A stretch of DNA of 64,000 bases from an uncultured Collinsella sp. (GCA_949288855.1 CASELS010000003.1:62001-126000), one strand, 5' to 3'; counted from the first letter of the stretch, positions 16,851 through 26,717 are shown. Numbers and translations are program-made. The notes: generated from the sequence alone by a model not told the origin.

Positions 16851-18260
16851 CTAGGACGTCTTTGTCCCATCTCCCGCGGAGTCGTCATTCTCGGAGGCGA
16901 AGGGGTTGCGAAACACGCCGGTACCCCGCGCCTGGAGGTTGTTGAGCGCCATAAGGTTTGCCCAGGGATTCTCGAGCTCTGGGGGTTTAGGCTCGGCCTC
17001 GGCAGAAGGTGCCGCCTCATCGGAGATAAGTTGCGAATCGCTCACGAAGGAGTCGTTGCCAAGCGCGTCATAGGCGGGAACCGGATCGCCCGCCTCATCA
17101 TGAAACGGCTGGCCCTGGAACACGGCACCGTCCCAAGAGACGATCTGTCGCTTGGTCTGCTTCTCGAAATAGAAGATGAACAGACCCTTGAGAGCGGCGC
17201 AAAGCGGAATGGCGACGACCATGCCGAGCGGGCCCATGAGGGCAGACCCCACAACGATGGCGACGAGGCTCATGGCAGGATGGACCGATACAGCGGACTG
17301 CATGATGCGCGGGGACAGCACGTTGTCGGTGATGTTCTGCGCAACCATGCATACGACAAGCGTCCAGATGGCAAGCGCCGGGCTGTAAAACAAGGCGACG
17401 AGCGTGGCAAAGGCCGAAGAAATCACAGGGCCGACCACTGGAATGAGGTGGAAAAGGGCGGTGAGTACGCCCATAAGCAGAGCATACGGGTGGCCGATCA
17501 AAAGAAAGCCGACAAAAGAGAGGGCGCCGTCGATCGCTGAGGTGATGATGGTGCCACGCATGTACCCGCCGACCGACCGTGAAAGAATGGCCACCATGAA
17601 GCGATAGCTCATCTCGTGCCCCTCGCCCACGATGGTGCCGATCTCGCGATGGATGCGCGGATAATCGCAGACAAGCCAATACGCAAGAACAAGTCCGAGA
17701 AAGACGATGAAGAGCTGCGACCCGACGGATGAGATGAACGGAATCACGCCGCGGCCGAGATCCCCGGCGACTGTTGCGGCGTAGCGGGCGGCGTTGTCGG
17801 CGACCGTATCGAAGACGGTGCTCAGCTGGGAAGCCCAGGAATACTCGGCTAGAAACTTGAAATCACCGGCAAGCGTGCCCAGCCAATCTCCGAGGTCGCG
17901 AAGCTGCTGCGGCACACGGGAGAAGAGCTCGAGCAGCTGCGAGAAGATAAGCGGCGCGACGATCATCAAGATGAGCACGATGACCGCGATCACCACGGCA
18001 AGACCAACGAGTCCGCCCGCGCTGCGCGATACGCCGCGCGCCTCCAAGCCATTTACGATGGGAGCGGCCACAAAGGCGACGAGCGATCCGACGGCAAAGA
18101 ACTCAATGACCGGCGCAAGCACGTCAAGAACGTTCAAAGCGGCGGTGCCGATGATGATGGCACCGACCACAATCCAAACGCGAAGCCCGATGCCAAAGGC
18201 AAAGTCATGACGGCCGAGGTTGATGCTGCGCTCGCGGCGCATAGGACCCTGCTCAATCAT
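16851..18260 (-). CDS. AI-2E family transporter (PerM/YdiK-type membrane protein)
   Basis: This is a 469-aa polytopic membrane protein of the AI-2E exporter family, whose members export diverse small molecules or Na+/H+. About eight hydrophobic segments are visible. The family signature in the middle is HLIPVVGPVISS, followed by the VVGSALMGPLGMVVAIPL pore-lining stretch. The C-terminal tail of about 80 residues is cytoplasmic, acidic and proline-rich, and is not part of the family. Its ATG overlaps the sigma-factor stop (ATGA), so it is co-translated with the sigma operon. Substrate is unknown. A second family member is at 51.7 kb. Confidence 0.88.
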   Translation of the reverse strand: MIEQGPMRRERSINLGRHDFAFGIGLRVWIVVGAIIIGTAALNVLDVLAPVIEFFAVGSLVAFVAAPIVNGLEARGVSRSAGGLVGLAVVIAVIVLILMIVAPLIFSQLLELFSRVPQQLRDLGDWLGTLAGDFKFLAEYSWASQLSTVFDTVADNAARYAATVAGDLGRGVIPFISSVGSQLFIVFLGLVLAYWLVCDYPRIHREIGTIVGEGHEMSYRFMVAILSRSVGGYMRGTIITSAIDGALSFVGFLLIGHPYALLMGVLTALFHLIPVVGPVISSAFATLVALFYSPALAIWTLVVCMVAQNITDNVLSPRIMQSAVSVHPAMSLVAIVVGSALMGPLGMVVAIPLCAALKGLFIFYFEKQTKRQIVSWDGAVFQGQPFHDEAGDPVPAYDALGNDSFVSDSQLISDEAAPSAEAEPKPPELENPWANLMALNNLQARGTGVFRNPFASENDDSAGDGTKTS

Positions 18261-19057
18261 GAACGCACCAGACTTCCCGACGGATCGATCCTGTCCTGGA
18301 TCTTTTTCAGGGTGCGGCGCAAAAGACGCGATACCTGAACCTGCGAGATACCGAGACGTTCGGCCATCTCTATCTGCGTGAGCCCTTCTTTGAACCTGAG
18401 CTCGATGACCTCGCGCTCGCGGGGCGACAGGTCGTCCAGAGCGTCCTCGATCATGATCCTATCGTCGGTGAGCTCAAGATCGGCATCGTCTGATGCGTAG
18501 CGGTCAATGATCGACGGTGCGTCGTCGCTTTCCGAGGAACCGGTTCCCTCAAGGGGGACTGAGCTATACGCAGAGGAAGATTCCATGGCCTCGAGCACCT
18601 CGTCCACCGAAGCGTCAAGGTACTCGGCGACCTCTTCGATTTTAGGCGAGCGCTGAAGCTGGACGGTCAGGACGTCGGTAGCCTGGTTAACCTTGGCAGA
18701 AAGCTCCTGCAGGCGCCTCGGCACGCGTACGGACCAACCCTTGTCGCGGAAATGTCGTTTGATCTCACCGAGGATCGTCGGCGTGGCGTAGGTGGTGAAC
18801 TCAAGGCCGCGCGAGGGGTCGAAGCCATCGATGGCCTTAAGGAGACCCAAGTACCCGACCTGCATAAGGTCGTCGATGGGCTCGCCTCGGTTCTTGAATT
18901 TATTGGCAAGGAATCTGACCAGATTGAGATGGGACATGACGAGCTTCTCGCGAGCATCGCGATCACCCTCCTCCTTATAGCGGCGGAAGAGCTCGTGCGT
19001 TTTCTCCTTATCCCAAGCGGTCTTTCCCGAAGAAGATCTCTGGGGCATATCAGGCAT
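18257..19057 (-). CDS. SigB/SigF-type alternative sigma factor
   Basis: This is an RNA polymerase sigma-70 family protein of the SigB/F/G group, about 266 aa without region 1. It has region 2 (KLVMSHLNLVRFLANKF, DDLMQVGYLGLLKAI), region 3 (VPRRLQELSAKVNQAT) and a region 4 helix-turn-helix (LTQIEMAERLGISQVQVSRL). It follows an anti-sigma-like gene, the classic stress-sigma arrangement. The start is unsure: an in-frame TTG at 19072 has GAGG at good spacing, ATG at 19057 follows AGGACGG closely, and ATG at 19048 is also possible. All overlap or abut the anti-sigma gene. Confidence 0.92.
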   Translation of the reverse strand: MPDMPQRSSSGKTAWDKEKTHELFRRYKEEGDRDAREKLVMSHLNLVRFLANKFKNRGEPIDDLMQVGYLGLLKAIDGFDPSRGLEFTTYATPTILGEIKRHFRDKGWSVRVPRRLQELSAKVNQATDVLTVQLQRSPKIEEVAEYLDASVDEVLEAMESSSAYSSVPLEGTGSSESDDAPSIIDRYASDDADLELTDDRIMIEDALDDLSPREREVIELRFKEGLTQIEMAERLGISQVQVSRLLRRTLKKIQDRIDPSGSLVRS

Positions 19058-19424
19058 CCGTCCTGACTTCAAGTGAAAGCCTCACAGGCGAGGCGAGCTT
19101 TTCATAGGAATCGCAGACCGCACCCAAGATGAGGTCAGCGTAAGCTGCGGGATCCCCCTCTTCAAGCGTGGGGATCGAGTCGACTCCGGTGGTGAACACC
19201 ATGGAGACACCGTCAGAATCCACGTCAAAGGCGATGGAGAGCACGCCGTCCGGGTCGATGGATGAGGCAAAGATAAAAGCCTCCTCGGCGACCATGCGCA
19301 TATCCTCGATACGATCGACCGACATGCCAGAGAGCGCGGCGACGTTCGCGGCAGTCATTCGGACGAGGCGGGCGAGCTCCGGTGAAGACGCGACCTCGAG
19401 TTTAACGGTGCTGCTGTTACTCAT
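19050..19424 (-). CDS. RsbW-like anti-sigma factor with degenerate ATP site
   Basis: This 124-aa protein has the size and layout of HATPase-type anti-sigma factors (RsbW/SpoIIAB). It lies directly upstream of the SigB-type sigma gene. The helix that normally holds the N-box Asn (EAVTNAI-like) reads EEAFIFASS, with Phe at the Asn position. No DxGxG motif is seen where MVFTTGVDSIP stands. Kinase activity and ATP binding are therefore doubtful, while sigma binding remains plausible. No RsbV-type antagonist lies nearby. The ATG at 19424 overlaps the DUF948-like gene by 8 bp. Confidence 0.75.
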   Translation of the reverse strand: MSNSSTVKLEVASSPELARLVRMTAANVAALSGMSVDRIEDMRMVAEEAFIFASSIDPDGVLSIAFDVDSDGVSMVFTTGVDSIPTLEEGDPAAYADLILGAVCDSYEKLASPVRLSLEVRTDA

Positions 19425-19962
19425 GAGCTGCCTCCCCGGCGGGCGCAGAGGACTCATCGGCACCGTAGGTGAAGTACTGGCGCTCGACGGGCTTTTCCTC
19501 CTCGGGCTGGACGGCCGGCTCGGCAGGACCCTCGGTAAGGGCGCGGTCTGTATCGCCCTCCTCACCCTTGCGCTTGCTCAAGAAGCGCTGCACAGCGCCG
19601 GTCGCGGAATTCGCCACGCCGCGGGCAGCATGCTTGGCGTTAACGGCGGTACCGGTAAACGAGGAGACGTCGCGCACGACGGCCTCAACCTCAACGAGGT
19701 TAGCGGAAAGGGCGTCGACCGCCACGTTAGCGCTTGCAAGAAGCGGCTCAACGCGCTGAACGGCAGGCTGAAGCTCCTCGAGCGTGTCATCGAGCTTAGC
19801 GATGACGGGCTTGGCCTCTGCCAGCGTCTCGTTGATCTCGCTCACAGCAGAATCGAGCGTCTGGACGGATGCGCGTCCCTTGCGGGCAAGAAGCGCGATC
19901 TCAATAAGCGCCCAAACAGCCGCAACGCACACGACGATGAGAACGATTTGGAGGGGGTCCAT
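19417..19962 (-). CDS. DUF948-like membrane-anchored coiled-coil protein
   Basis: This 181-aa protein starts with one transmembrane helix (about 4-24, LQIVLIVVCVAAVWALIEIAL). A long heptad-like region with repeated hydrophobic spacing follows (about 35-110: VSEINETLAEAKPVIAKL and similar). It ends in a charged, Pro/Glu-rich tail. The pattern fits DUF948 proteins, which are often found with general-stress sigma genes in Gram-positives. The start at 19962 is preceded by GGGAGG. It heads the anti-sigma/sigma/AI-2E operon. Confidence 0.75.
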   Translation of the reverse strand: MDPLQIVLIVVCVAAVWALIEIALLARKGRASVQTLDSAVSEINETLAEAKPVIAKLDDTLEELQPAVQRVEPLLASANVAVDALSANLVEVEAVVRDVSSFTGTAVNAKHAARGVANSATGAVQRFLSKRKGEEGDTDRALTEGPAEPAVQPEEEKPVERQYFTYGADESSAPAGEAAHE

Positions 19963-20094
19963 GATGCCTCCCAGCATCTCGGGGCGACCTTAAAGCCGCG
20001 CGGTACGTACAAACTCTAATACTACCCTTTATTTGAAAACCGCGTCGTCACGTCGCGCAATCAGACCAAACGGACAAGCGACGCTATCGAAAGA

Positions 20095-21459
20095 CTACGC
20101 AGAAGTTTCTGGGGCTCGTCCCGAACGATCGCGAGCGCTCTGTTCCACGCGCCATTCCTCCCAGCCGCGACCGGCTGGCTTCCAAAAGGCGCCACGCTCA
20201 AGGCCCTCGGGCAGATAACGCTGCTCAACCCAGCCTTCAGGGTAATCGTGCGGATACAGGTAAGGGCCGTATTCATCAGAACCCGGACGGTGCCGATCGC
20301 GAAGATGATTGGGGACCTCTCGCTGCCCGCTTGTGTGCACGTCGGCAAGTGCGGCGTCAATCGCCGCTTCACAGGCGTTAGACTTAGGCGCAAGAGCGTT
20401 ATAGATGGCTGCTTGGGCGAGGTTTATGCGACATTCCGGGTAGCCGATAACTTCAGCCGCCTTGAACGCCGCTTCCGCGACCAAGATGGCCTGCGGGTCG
20501 GCATTGCCGATATCCTCCGACGCGGCGATGAGGATGCGTCGGGCGATGAACTTGGGGTCCTCCCCCGCATCGATCATGCGTGCAAGCCAATACACTGCCG
20601 CATCGGGATCACTGCCGCGCATGGACTTGATGAAGGCGGAGATGATGTCGTAGTGCATATCGCCCGCTTTGTCGTAGGAAAGGCCACGACGCGGGTTCGC
20701 CATACGGACATCTTCAAGCGTTATCTCTATCGGCGCTGTGTCTCCGGCCTCTCGGCCAGCGTTATCATCGGAATCCGAACGGACGAGCGCCATCTCGCTC
20801 GCAAGCTCAAGCGTAGTGAGCGCAGAGCGGGCATCACCGGCGGCAAGCATGCAGATCGCATCAACAACCTCATCTGAAGCGCTGTAGGCACCAGCGAGAC
20901 CTTGCGGCGCCGTAAGCGCGCGCCGTATCAAAGAAGCGATATCGTCGTTACTCAGATGTTCGAGCTCAACGACGCGCGCTCGCGACAACAGAGCCGAGTT
21001 GACCTCGAAATACGGGTTTTCCGTCGTAGCGCCGATCATGATGACCGTACGATTCTCGACCGCATGCAGAAGGGCATCTTGCTGCGAGCGGTTGAAGCGG
21101 TGAATCTCATCGATAAAGAGGATGGTCCGCCGGTCATATGCCATGAGGCGGCGTTTTGCCTCATCAATCTCATGCCGCAGGTCCTTCACCGTACCGGTAA
21201 CGGCAGACACCTCGACAAACTCGCTACGCGTATGCGCCGCGATAATATGCGCGAGCGTAGTCTTGCCCGTACCTGCCGGTCCGTAGAGAATCACGCTTGA
21301 GAGCACGTCGTGTTCTATGGCGGAACGCAGCCACGACCCCGGCCCCGCCGCCTTTGTCTGGCCAACATAGTCGTCAAGCGTCTTTGGCCTCATGCGCACC
21401 GCAAGCGGGGCGTTCTTAAGGGTCCGCTCCGTCTCACCTTGGCTGAAAAGCGTTTCCAT
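20095..21459 (-). CDS. rarA: Replication-associated recombination protein RarA (MgsA)
   Basis: RarA is a clamp-loader-like AAA+ ATPase acting at stalled replication forks. The 454-aa protein has Walker A GPAGTGKTT (about residues 60-68), Walker B LFIDEIHRFN (about 118-127) and the sensor IGATTENPYFEVN. The C-terminal tetramerisation/MgsA domain contains PRRGLSYDKAGDMHYDIISA and DIGNADP. Length is normal. It lies 8 bp downstream of dgt. The 132 bp after it hold no gene. Confidence 0.97.
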   Translation of the reverse strand: METLFSQGETERTLKNAPLAVRMRPKTLDDYVGQTKAAGPGSWLRSAIEHDVLSSVILYGPAGTGKTTLAHIIAAHTRSEFVEVSAVTGTVKDLRHEIDEAKRRLMAYDRRTILFIDEIHRFNRSQQDALLHAVENRTVIMIGATTENPYFEVNSALLSRARVVELEHLSNDDIASLIRRALTAPQGLAGAYSASDEVVDAICMLAAGDARSALTTLELASEMALVRSDSDDNAGREAGDTAPIEITLEDVRMANPRRGLSYDKAGDMHYDIISAFIKSMRGSDPDAAVYWLARMIDAGEDPKFIARRILIAASEDIGNADPQAILVAEAAFKAAEVIGYPECRINLAQAAIYNALAPKSNACEAAIDAALADVHTSGQREVPNHLRDRHRPGSDEYGPYLYPHDYPEGWVEQRYLPEGLERGAFWKPAGRGWEEWRVEQSARDRSGRAPETSA

Positions 21460-21467
21460 TCATCGTC

Positions 21468-22715
21468 CTATTCGTTGATATAGGTCCGCTGGGGGAAGCG
21501 AATTTCGGGGAAGTAACGCGTGGCGAGCTCGGTAAAGTATCCGTCGGTCATGCTAGCGATATAGTCCACGACCGTTTGGTCTGGGTCATCTTTCCAGTTG
21601 TAATGCCTGCCGTAGTAGGAAAGCGCCTGCTCAATACGCGCTATGTGGTGGCGGAATAAATAGCTCGACTCATCCTCTTTTGCGAGGTCGGAAAGGCAGC
21701 GATCGTACACGAGCTCGAAGGCGCGGGCGAGCTCCTCGGCGCGCTCCCCTTCTATTCCGCTTGAACGGTAGATCTTGGCATAGTTCTCCGCCTTGGCACG
21801 GCGAATCTCTGCAAAGAGGTCCTCGCTCATCTCGATGCGGTCCTTGCCGTAGCTGTGCTCGATGATGTCGGCCGAGGCGTGCGTCAAGATCCACGAGTTG
21901 TAACCGCCTCCGAGGCCGTCCTCAAAAGCATCCTCGTGAAGAAGACCCGCCGCAATGGCGTCCTGACGGTCGCGCCCAACGTAGGCAATGATGTCGGAAA
22001 TACGTACCACGCAGCCCTCGAGCGTCATGGGCCTCAAGTGGCCGATAGCAAGATTACCCTCGGTATAGCAACGCTCACGCACCATGTCGAACTCGTCGAA
22101 CCCAGAAAGCCCGGAGAGCTCGAAAACCTGCTGCTCGTACTCGCCGTTATGCGTGAGCGCGCCGTCGAGCGTCTGAAGCGACAAGTTGCGTCCGTACAGG
22201 GTGTCAAGCACACGAACCGAGTGCACGTTATGGAAGAACCAGCGTCCGGTACGCGCATGGTACACATCGTTCAGACAGCGCTCGCCCGCATGACCAAAGG
22301 GCGTGTGGCCGAGGTCATGCCCAAGACCAATCGCCTCGATGAGGTCGCAGTTGAGGCCGAGGGCGAATCCGATGTCTCGCGCGATGCGCGCAACGAGCTG
22401 GACATGGAGGCCGCGACGCGAGAGGTCGTCGTTGCTGCGGAAACTGAACACCTGGGTCTTGCCGGCATACCGGTTATAGGCGGGCGTGTGGATGATTTTC
22501 TCCACATCCCGCACGTAGGCGGGACGCCAGATGCTTGCTTCGTCACCAGAGCGCCGCTCCCGACGAATCACATCGCGGTCATCGGCACGGTAGGGGTTCA
22601 CCCATCCACGCGCCCGATCTTCGATAATGCGTTCGATAAGCTCATTGGACAGCGAACCTTGGATGCGGTCCATGCGAGCCCGCACCAAATCTGTAGTACT
22701 CTCACAGGAAGCCAT
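21468..22715 (-). CDS. dgt: Deoxyguanosinetriphosphate triphosphohydrolase (HD family)
   Basis: Dgt-type HD-domain enzymes hydrolyse dNTPs to deoxynucleosides and triphosphate. The 415-aa protein has the metal-binding HD motif in GLGHDLGHTPFGHAGE (about residues 120-135). Upstream is the N-terminal RYAGKTQVFSFRSND segment typical of the family, and a downstream Asp lies in CVVRISDIIAYVGRD. The ATG at 22715 follows a strong GGGGAGG site. It overlaps the prepilin peptidase only if longer starts are used. Substrate preference among dNTPs cannot be read from the sequence. Confidence 0.92.
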   Translation of the reverse strand: MASCESTTDLVRARMDRIQGSLSNELIERIIEDRARGWVNPYRADDRDVIRRERRSGDEASIWRPAYVRDVEKIIHTPAYNRYAGKTQVFSFRSNDDLSRRGLHVQLVARIARDIGFALGLNCDLIEAIGLGHDLGHTPFGHAGERCLNDVYHARTGRWFFHNVHSVRVLDTLYGRNLSLQTLDGALTHNGEYEQQVFELSGLSGFDEFDMVRERCYTEGNLAIGHLRPMTLEGCVVRISDIIAYVGRDRQDAIAAGLLHEDAFEDGLGGGYNSWILTHASADIIEHSYGKDRIEMSEDLFAEIRRAKAENYAKIYRSSGIEGERAEELARAFELVYDRCLSDLAKEDESSYLFRHHIARIEQALSYYGRHYNWKDDPDQTVVDYIASMTDGYFTELATRYFPEIRFPQRTYINE

Positions 22716-22770
22716 AGAAACCTCCCCTTCAATCCTCTTTGCATCATCTTCGCATATCACGCGGACAGAT

Positions 22771-23208
22771 TCACATACCGAATAGGATAGCCATCGAAAC
22801 AAGCGCATAAGCCCCGGCGAAAAACGGAAGTAGCGGGAGTGCTTCTTTCTTCAATGCGACCCCGGAGACGGCAAGTGCGGTCATGGCGCAGACATAGCTT
22901 ATTCCCGCCACCACAGGGTTGAACAGCGCTACGGCAAACAGCGCTTTGATATCCCCCATGCCCTGCCCGGACCTTCCGGTAAAACGCCGCCATAGTAGTT
23001 CGAAAACCAGAACTGCCGAGGCCAAGAGCAGAGAGGCGCAGGCGTTACGTGCCAATGTCTCAATCCCGCCGAACAATACGGTGGATATCGATGATGTAAG
23101 AAGAAGCACGCAAAACAGCGCATGAGGAAACCGACGCGTATGTAGGTCGATCGCACCCGAAAGTACGAGAACTGCGAGCGTTGCAACATAGCCAGCGTAG
23201 AGATACAT
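22771..23208 (-). CDS. Short A24 prepilin peptidase
   Basis: This is a 145-aa integral membrane aspartyl protease of the A24 type (TadV/FppA-like), which cleaves leader peptides of type IV or Flp-type pilins. The two catalytic Asp residues are in SGAIDLHTRRFPH (about 19-31) and the GxGD motif GQGMGDIKALF (about 85-95). The N-terminal methylase domain of PilD is absent, as in the small archaeal/Tad class. Four to five hydrophobic helices are visible. The ATG at 23208 follows TAGGAGGAGC. No pilin genes are in the window. Confidence 0.85.
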   Translation of the reverse strand: MYLYAGYVATLAVLVLSGAIDLHTRRFPHALFCVLLLTSSISTVLFGGIETLARNACASLLLASAVLVFELLWRRFTGRSGQGMGDIKALFAVALFNPVVAGISYVCAMTALAVSGVALKKEALPLLPFFAGAYALVSMAILFGM

Positions 23209-23224
23209 GCTCCTCCTAGATACC

Positions 23225-23259
23225 AAAACATCGCCCGCAACGATTGCTGCGGGCGATGT
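23225..23259 (-). terminator. Rho-independent terminator of rpoD
   Basis: A perfect 12-bp inverted repeat (23228-23239 with 23248-23259, ACATCGCCCGCA and complement) is followed by TTTT on the minus strand. It sits between the rpoD stop and the prepilin peptidase gene. Confidence 0.85.
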
Positions 23260-23290
23260 CTCAAACGCCAAAAGTATGTGAGCGACGCGC

Positions 23291-24613
23291 TTAGTTCTCG
23301 ACGTAATCACGCAGGCGCGTGGAGCGGGACGGATGACGGAGCTTCGCCAGCGTCTTGGACTCGATCTGGCGAATGCGCTCGCGCGTCACGCCAAACTCAC
23401 GACCGACCTCCTCGAGCGTGCGCGGATGCCCGTCAACAAGGCCAAAGCGAAGTTCGATAACCTTGCGCTCGCGATCGGCAAGAGTATCGAGCACCTGACC
23501 GAGCTGCTCCTGAAGCATGGAGAACGTCGCAGCATCGGGCGGAACGACGGCATGGGAGTCCTCGATGAAGTCGCCGAGCTGCGAATCCTCCTCCTCGCCG
23601 ATGGGTGTCTCGAGGGAGACGGGCTCCTGGCTGATCTTCTGGATCTCGCGCACGCGATCGGCCGACATGTCCATCTCGGCACCGATCTCCTCGGGAGTCG
23701 GGTCGCGGCCAAGATCTTGCAGGAGCTGGCGCTGCACGCGGATGAGCTTGTTGATGGTCTCCACCATGTGCACGGGGATGCGGATGGTGCGGGCCTGATC
23801 GGCGATGGCGCGCGTGATGGCCTGACGGATCCACCACGTGGCATACGTGGAGAACTTGAAGCCCTTCTCGTAATCAAATTTCTCGACGGCGCGAATAAGA
23901 CCGAGGTTGCCCTCCTGGATGAGGTCGAGGAAGAGCATGCCGCGGCCGACGTAGCGCTTGGCGATGGAGACGACGAGACGAAGGTTAGCGGAGATGAGCG
24001 CCTGCTTGGCATCGAGACCCACCTGCTCGATACGCATGAGACGGCGCTTCTCGGCACGCGTGAGCTCAAGCTCACCGCGCTCCGCAGCCTCGAGCTTATC
24101 GGTTGCCTCAAGACCGGCCTCGATCTTCATAGCGAGGTCGACCTCGTCGGAAGCGGTCAGAAGATCGACCTTACCGATCTCCTTCAGATACATGCGCACC
24201 GGGTCGCCCGTAAGCATGACCGTCGAGGCGTCGATACCGCGCACGCGAGAGCGGGAGCGCGAGGTGCGGACGCGGGACTTGCGCTTGGGCTTGGTGGAAG
24301 CCATCTCAGCATCCGCATTCTTGGCGGCGCGGATGTCCTCGTCCTCGAACTCATCATCAAGGTCGTCACCCAGAACAGAGTCTTCGCTATCGAGAGGCGC
24401 CTCGGCATCGTCGTCGCCCTGAGAGACGATATCAACGCCGCGGTCGCGCAGCGTGCTGTAGATGCCGGTGAGTTCTGTATCGGAGACGTCGACGTCCTTG
24501 AGGACGATCTGAATCTCATCCTCGGTGACTGAGCCGGTCGTCGAAGCGCGTTCGAGCAGCTTGTCGACGTACGAATCGAGATCGTTTACCGTGTTCTCAT
24601 TCGCTTTTGCCAC
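23291..24613 (-). CDS. rpoD: Primary sigma factor RpoD (SigA)
   Basis: This is the housekeeping sigma-70 factor. The protein (about 440 aa) has an acidic N-terminus with region 1.1 (about 5-75) and a basic patch, then region 1.2 ([11 protein letters not shown]). Region 2 includes [20 protein letters not shown] and the [11 protein letters not shown] core. Region 3 contains [13 protein letters not shown], and region 4 ends with [22 protein letters not shown] at 24613 is chosen because AAGGGAG lies 5 nt upstream; the ATG at 24628 has no ribosome site. It lies 80 bp downstream of dnaG, the standard dnaG-rpoD pair. Confidence 0.97.
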   Translation of the reverse strand: MAKANENTVNDLDSYVDKLLERASTTGSVTEDEIQIVLKDVDVSDTELTGIYSTLRDRGVDIVSQGDDDAEAPLDSEDSVLGDDLDDEFEDEDIRAAKNADAEMASTKPKRKSRVRTSRSRSRVRGIDASTVMLTGDPVRMYLKEIGKVDLLTASDEVDLAMKIEAGLEATDKLEAAERGELELTRAEKRRLMRIEQVGLDAKQALISANLRLVVSIAKRYVGRGMLFLDLIQEGNLGLIRAVEKFDYEKGFKFSTYATWWIRQAITRAIADQARTIRIPVHMVETINKLIRVQRQLLQDLGRDPTPEEIGAEMDMSADRVREIQKISQEPVSLETPIGEEEDSQLGDFIEDSHAVVPPDAATFSMLQEQLGQVLDTLADRERKVIELRFGLVDGHPRTLEEVGREFGVTRERIRQIESKTLAKLRHPSRSTRLRDYVEN

Positions 24614-24692
24614 AGAGTCTCCCTTCATGGTTCATAGGGTTCAATACTTTATCACAGCTTTCTATACCCAAGCGGTTCCAATTCGAAAACCC

Positions 24693-26717
24693 TTACGCCG
24701 GGTCTTCACGCGCCGGTATCTCTGGGGACTCCCCCGATGCGAGCGGTGACACCGCCTGCGCAAAGGGGTCGGCCACACCCTCAAGCTCGGCCTCAAGCGC
24801 TCGCATGCGGGCGGCTCCTTGCGAGGCGCTGATCGTGAGCTCACGACGCTCCTCACTCGTGAGACCGGACCCCTGTCTGAGCTTGCCCTGAGCCGCCTTA
24901 AGGCGGCGGCGGACAGTGAATAGCTCAAGCGTGTCAAGCAGGAATTTGATGTTGACATCGGTGGGGTGCGCGCTTGTCGCACCGATCCTGCCGGCGGAAA
25001 CAAGCGAAGATGCCTCCTCGCAGACCGCTCTAGCCGCATCCATGGCAGCTGCGGGCGTGGTGCCCTCAGGAGTCGCAAGGACTGCCCAGGCGATAGCCTC
25101 ATGACGCGCATCCACCCAGTCGATGTCGACGATACGGTCCGCGTAGGCACGGAAGGCATCCGGATGTGCGGTGAGAAGCGTGAGAAGCTCGCGCTCACTG
25201 GTAAGCGCGCGACGCTCGAGCTCGGTCAAGACCACAGGTGAAGCGGGTGCCTCTACCGTAGGCGCAGGTTGCGCAGTGGTGTCGTAAGCGTCGAGGGGCA
25301 CCTCATCGTAGGTTGCAGCGGGCGTTGCCCGAGGCGTCGCTTGAGGAGCAGCGGAGGCGGCATCGCTCCTCCCCTGCTGGGAATGATAACGCTCCCTATC
25401 GGCGCTTCGGCGAGCTCGCTCAGCCTCCTCGCGCTCGACCTCCCGGAAGATTCGCGGGGCGTTTAAGCGCACGCTCTCGGCATCAAGACCCACACGGTCT
25501 GCTACCTGCTGGTAGTAGGCATCAATCATGTAGCTCTTACGCAGAGGGAAGATGAGGCGCAGCGCGTCCTCGAGCGCGCGCGTGCGGCCACCCGGCGTTG
25601 TGACGTCGCTTCGTTCGCCGAGCTTGCGGAACACAAAGTCCATCAGAGGTTCAGAGGAATCCAGCCGCTCGCGGAGGGCGTCGCCCCCGTGCGCGGTAAT
25701 GAACTCCATGGGGTCGTTGCCCTCGGGCAACACAACACAACGCAGGTCGACGGCGTCGTTCTCGATGAATTGAATTGCGCGCTCAGCAGCTTTTTGGCCG
25801 GCGGCGTCACCGTCGAAGAGGTAGATGATCTTCTTGGCAAAACGGGTGAGCGTCTTCACATGGTGCTCGGTCAACGCCGTGCCGAGGGTAGCGACAACGT
25901 TTTTGATGCCCGCCTCATAGCAGGCGATAGCGTCGGTGTAGCCCTCAACCACAATCGCCTCAGCGCGCGCGACGATCTCGTCCTTTGCCCAGTTGAAGCC
26001 ATAGAGGTTCTTCTTCTTATGAAAGAGGCTTGTCTCGGCAGTGTTTAAATACTTAGGCTGGCCGTCTCCCATGATGCGCCCGCCGAAGGCAATGCAGCGC
26101 CCGAGCTCATCGAAGATGGGGAACATGACGCGGTCGTAGAACCGGTCGGAGAGGTTGCCACGGTCACGACGGACGGCGACGTTCGCATCGATCATCTCTT
26201 GGGGCGTGAACCCGAGCCCTGTTAGATGCTGGACAAGGGACCCTCTGCCCGGTGCGAAACCAAGGCGGTAGCGCTTACACACCGCGCCACCCATACCGCG
26301 CGAGGCAAAATATTCACGCGGGCGATTGTCGCGCCCGCGCATGAGCATGGTGTGGAAGAACTCAGAGGAAGCCTCGCAGACCTCGATGATCCGCGAGCGT
26401 TTGGAGCCGCGTTTCTTGCCCTCGAAGTCATCGTGAATCTCGATACCCGCACGGTCGGCGAGATAGCGGATGGACTCGGGAAACGACAGGTTCTCCCGTT
26501 TCATGATGTAAGTGAAGCAGTCGCCGCCCTCACCGCAACCAAAGCAGTGCCACACCTGGGTGGCAGGGATGATGTGAAACGAAGGGGTCTTCTCGCCATG
26601 GAAGGGGCAGCAGCCCCAGAACTCCTTATTGCGGGGCTGCAGCGGGACGGTCTCCTGAACCAGGGCGACCAGGTCGGTCGCCGCACGGACGCGCTCGCGA
26701 TCTTCATCCGAAATCAT
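24693..26717 (-). CDS. dnaG: DNA primase
   Basis: DnaG makes RNA primers for replication. The 674-aa protein has an N-terminal CHC2 zinc-binding domain (CPFHGEKTPSFH and the CFGCGEGGDCF pair, within about 35-75). The RNA polymerase/TOPRIM core carries VEGYTDAIACYEAG, GTALTEHH and the DGDAAGQKAA acidic motif. A C-terminal DnaB-interacting helical domain follows after a Pro/Ala/Thr-rich linker (about 455-500). The ATG overlaps the ribF stop by 4 bp (ATGA). Confidence 0.97.
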   Translation of the reverse strand: MISDEDRERVRAATDLVALVQETVPLQPRNKEFWGCCPFHGEKTPSFHIIPATQVWHCFGCGEGGDCFTYIMKRENLSFPESIRYLADRAGIEIHDDFEGKKRGSKRSRIIEVCEASSEFFHTMLMRGRDNRPREYFASRGMGGAVCKRYRLGFAPGRGSLVQHLTGLGFTPQEMIDANVAVRRDRGNLSDRFYDRVMFPIFDELGRCIAFGGRIMGDGQPKYLNTAETSLFHKKKNLYGFNWAKDEIVARAEAIVVEGYTDAIACYEAGIKNVVATLGTALTEHHVKTLTRFAKKIIYLFDGDAAGQKAAERAIQFIENDAVDLRCVVLPEGNDPMEFITAHGGDALRERLDSSEPLMDFVFRKLGERSDVTTPGGRTRALEDALRLIFPLRKSYMIDAYYQQVADRVGLDAESVRLNAPRIFREVEREEAERARRSADRERYHSQQGRSDAASAAPQATPRATPAATYDEVPLDAYDTTAQPAPTVEAPASPVVLTELERRALTSERELLTLLTAHPDAFRAYADRIVDIDWVDARHEAIAWAVLATPEGTTPAAAMDAARAVCEEASSLVSAGRIGATSAHPTDVNIKFLLDTLELFTVRRRLKAAQGKLRQGSGLTSEERRELTISASQGAARMRALEAELEGVADPFAQAVSPLASGESPEIPAREDPA

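Noticed and set aside
25902-25911. TTTGATGCCC matching the 111-bp element ends
   Set aside because: It lies inside dnaG as ordinary codons (Gly-Ile-Lys) with no partner at 91 bp.
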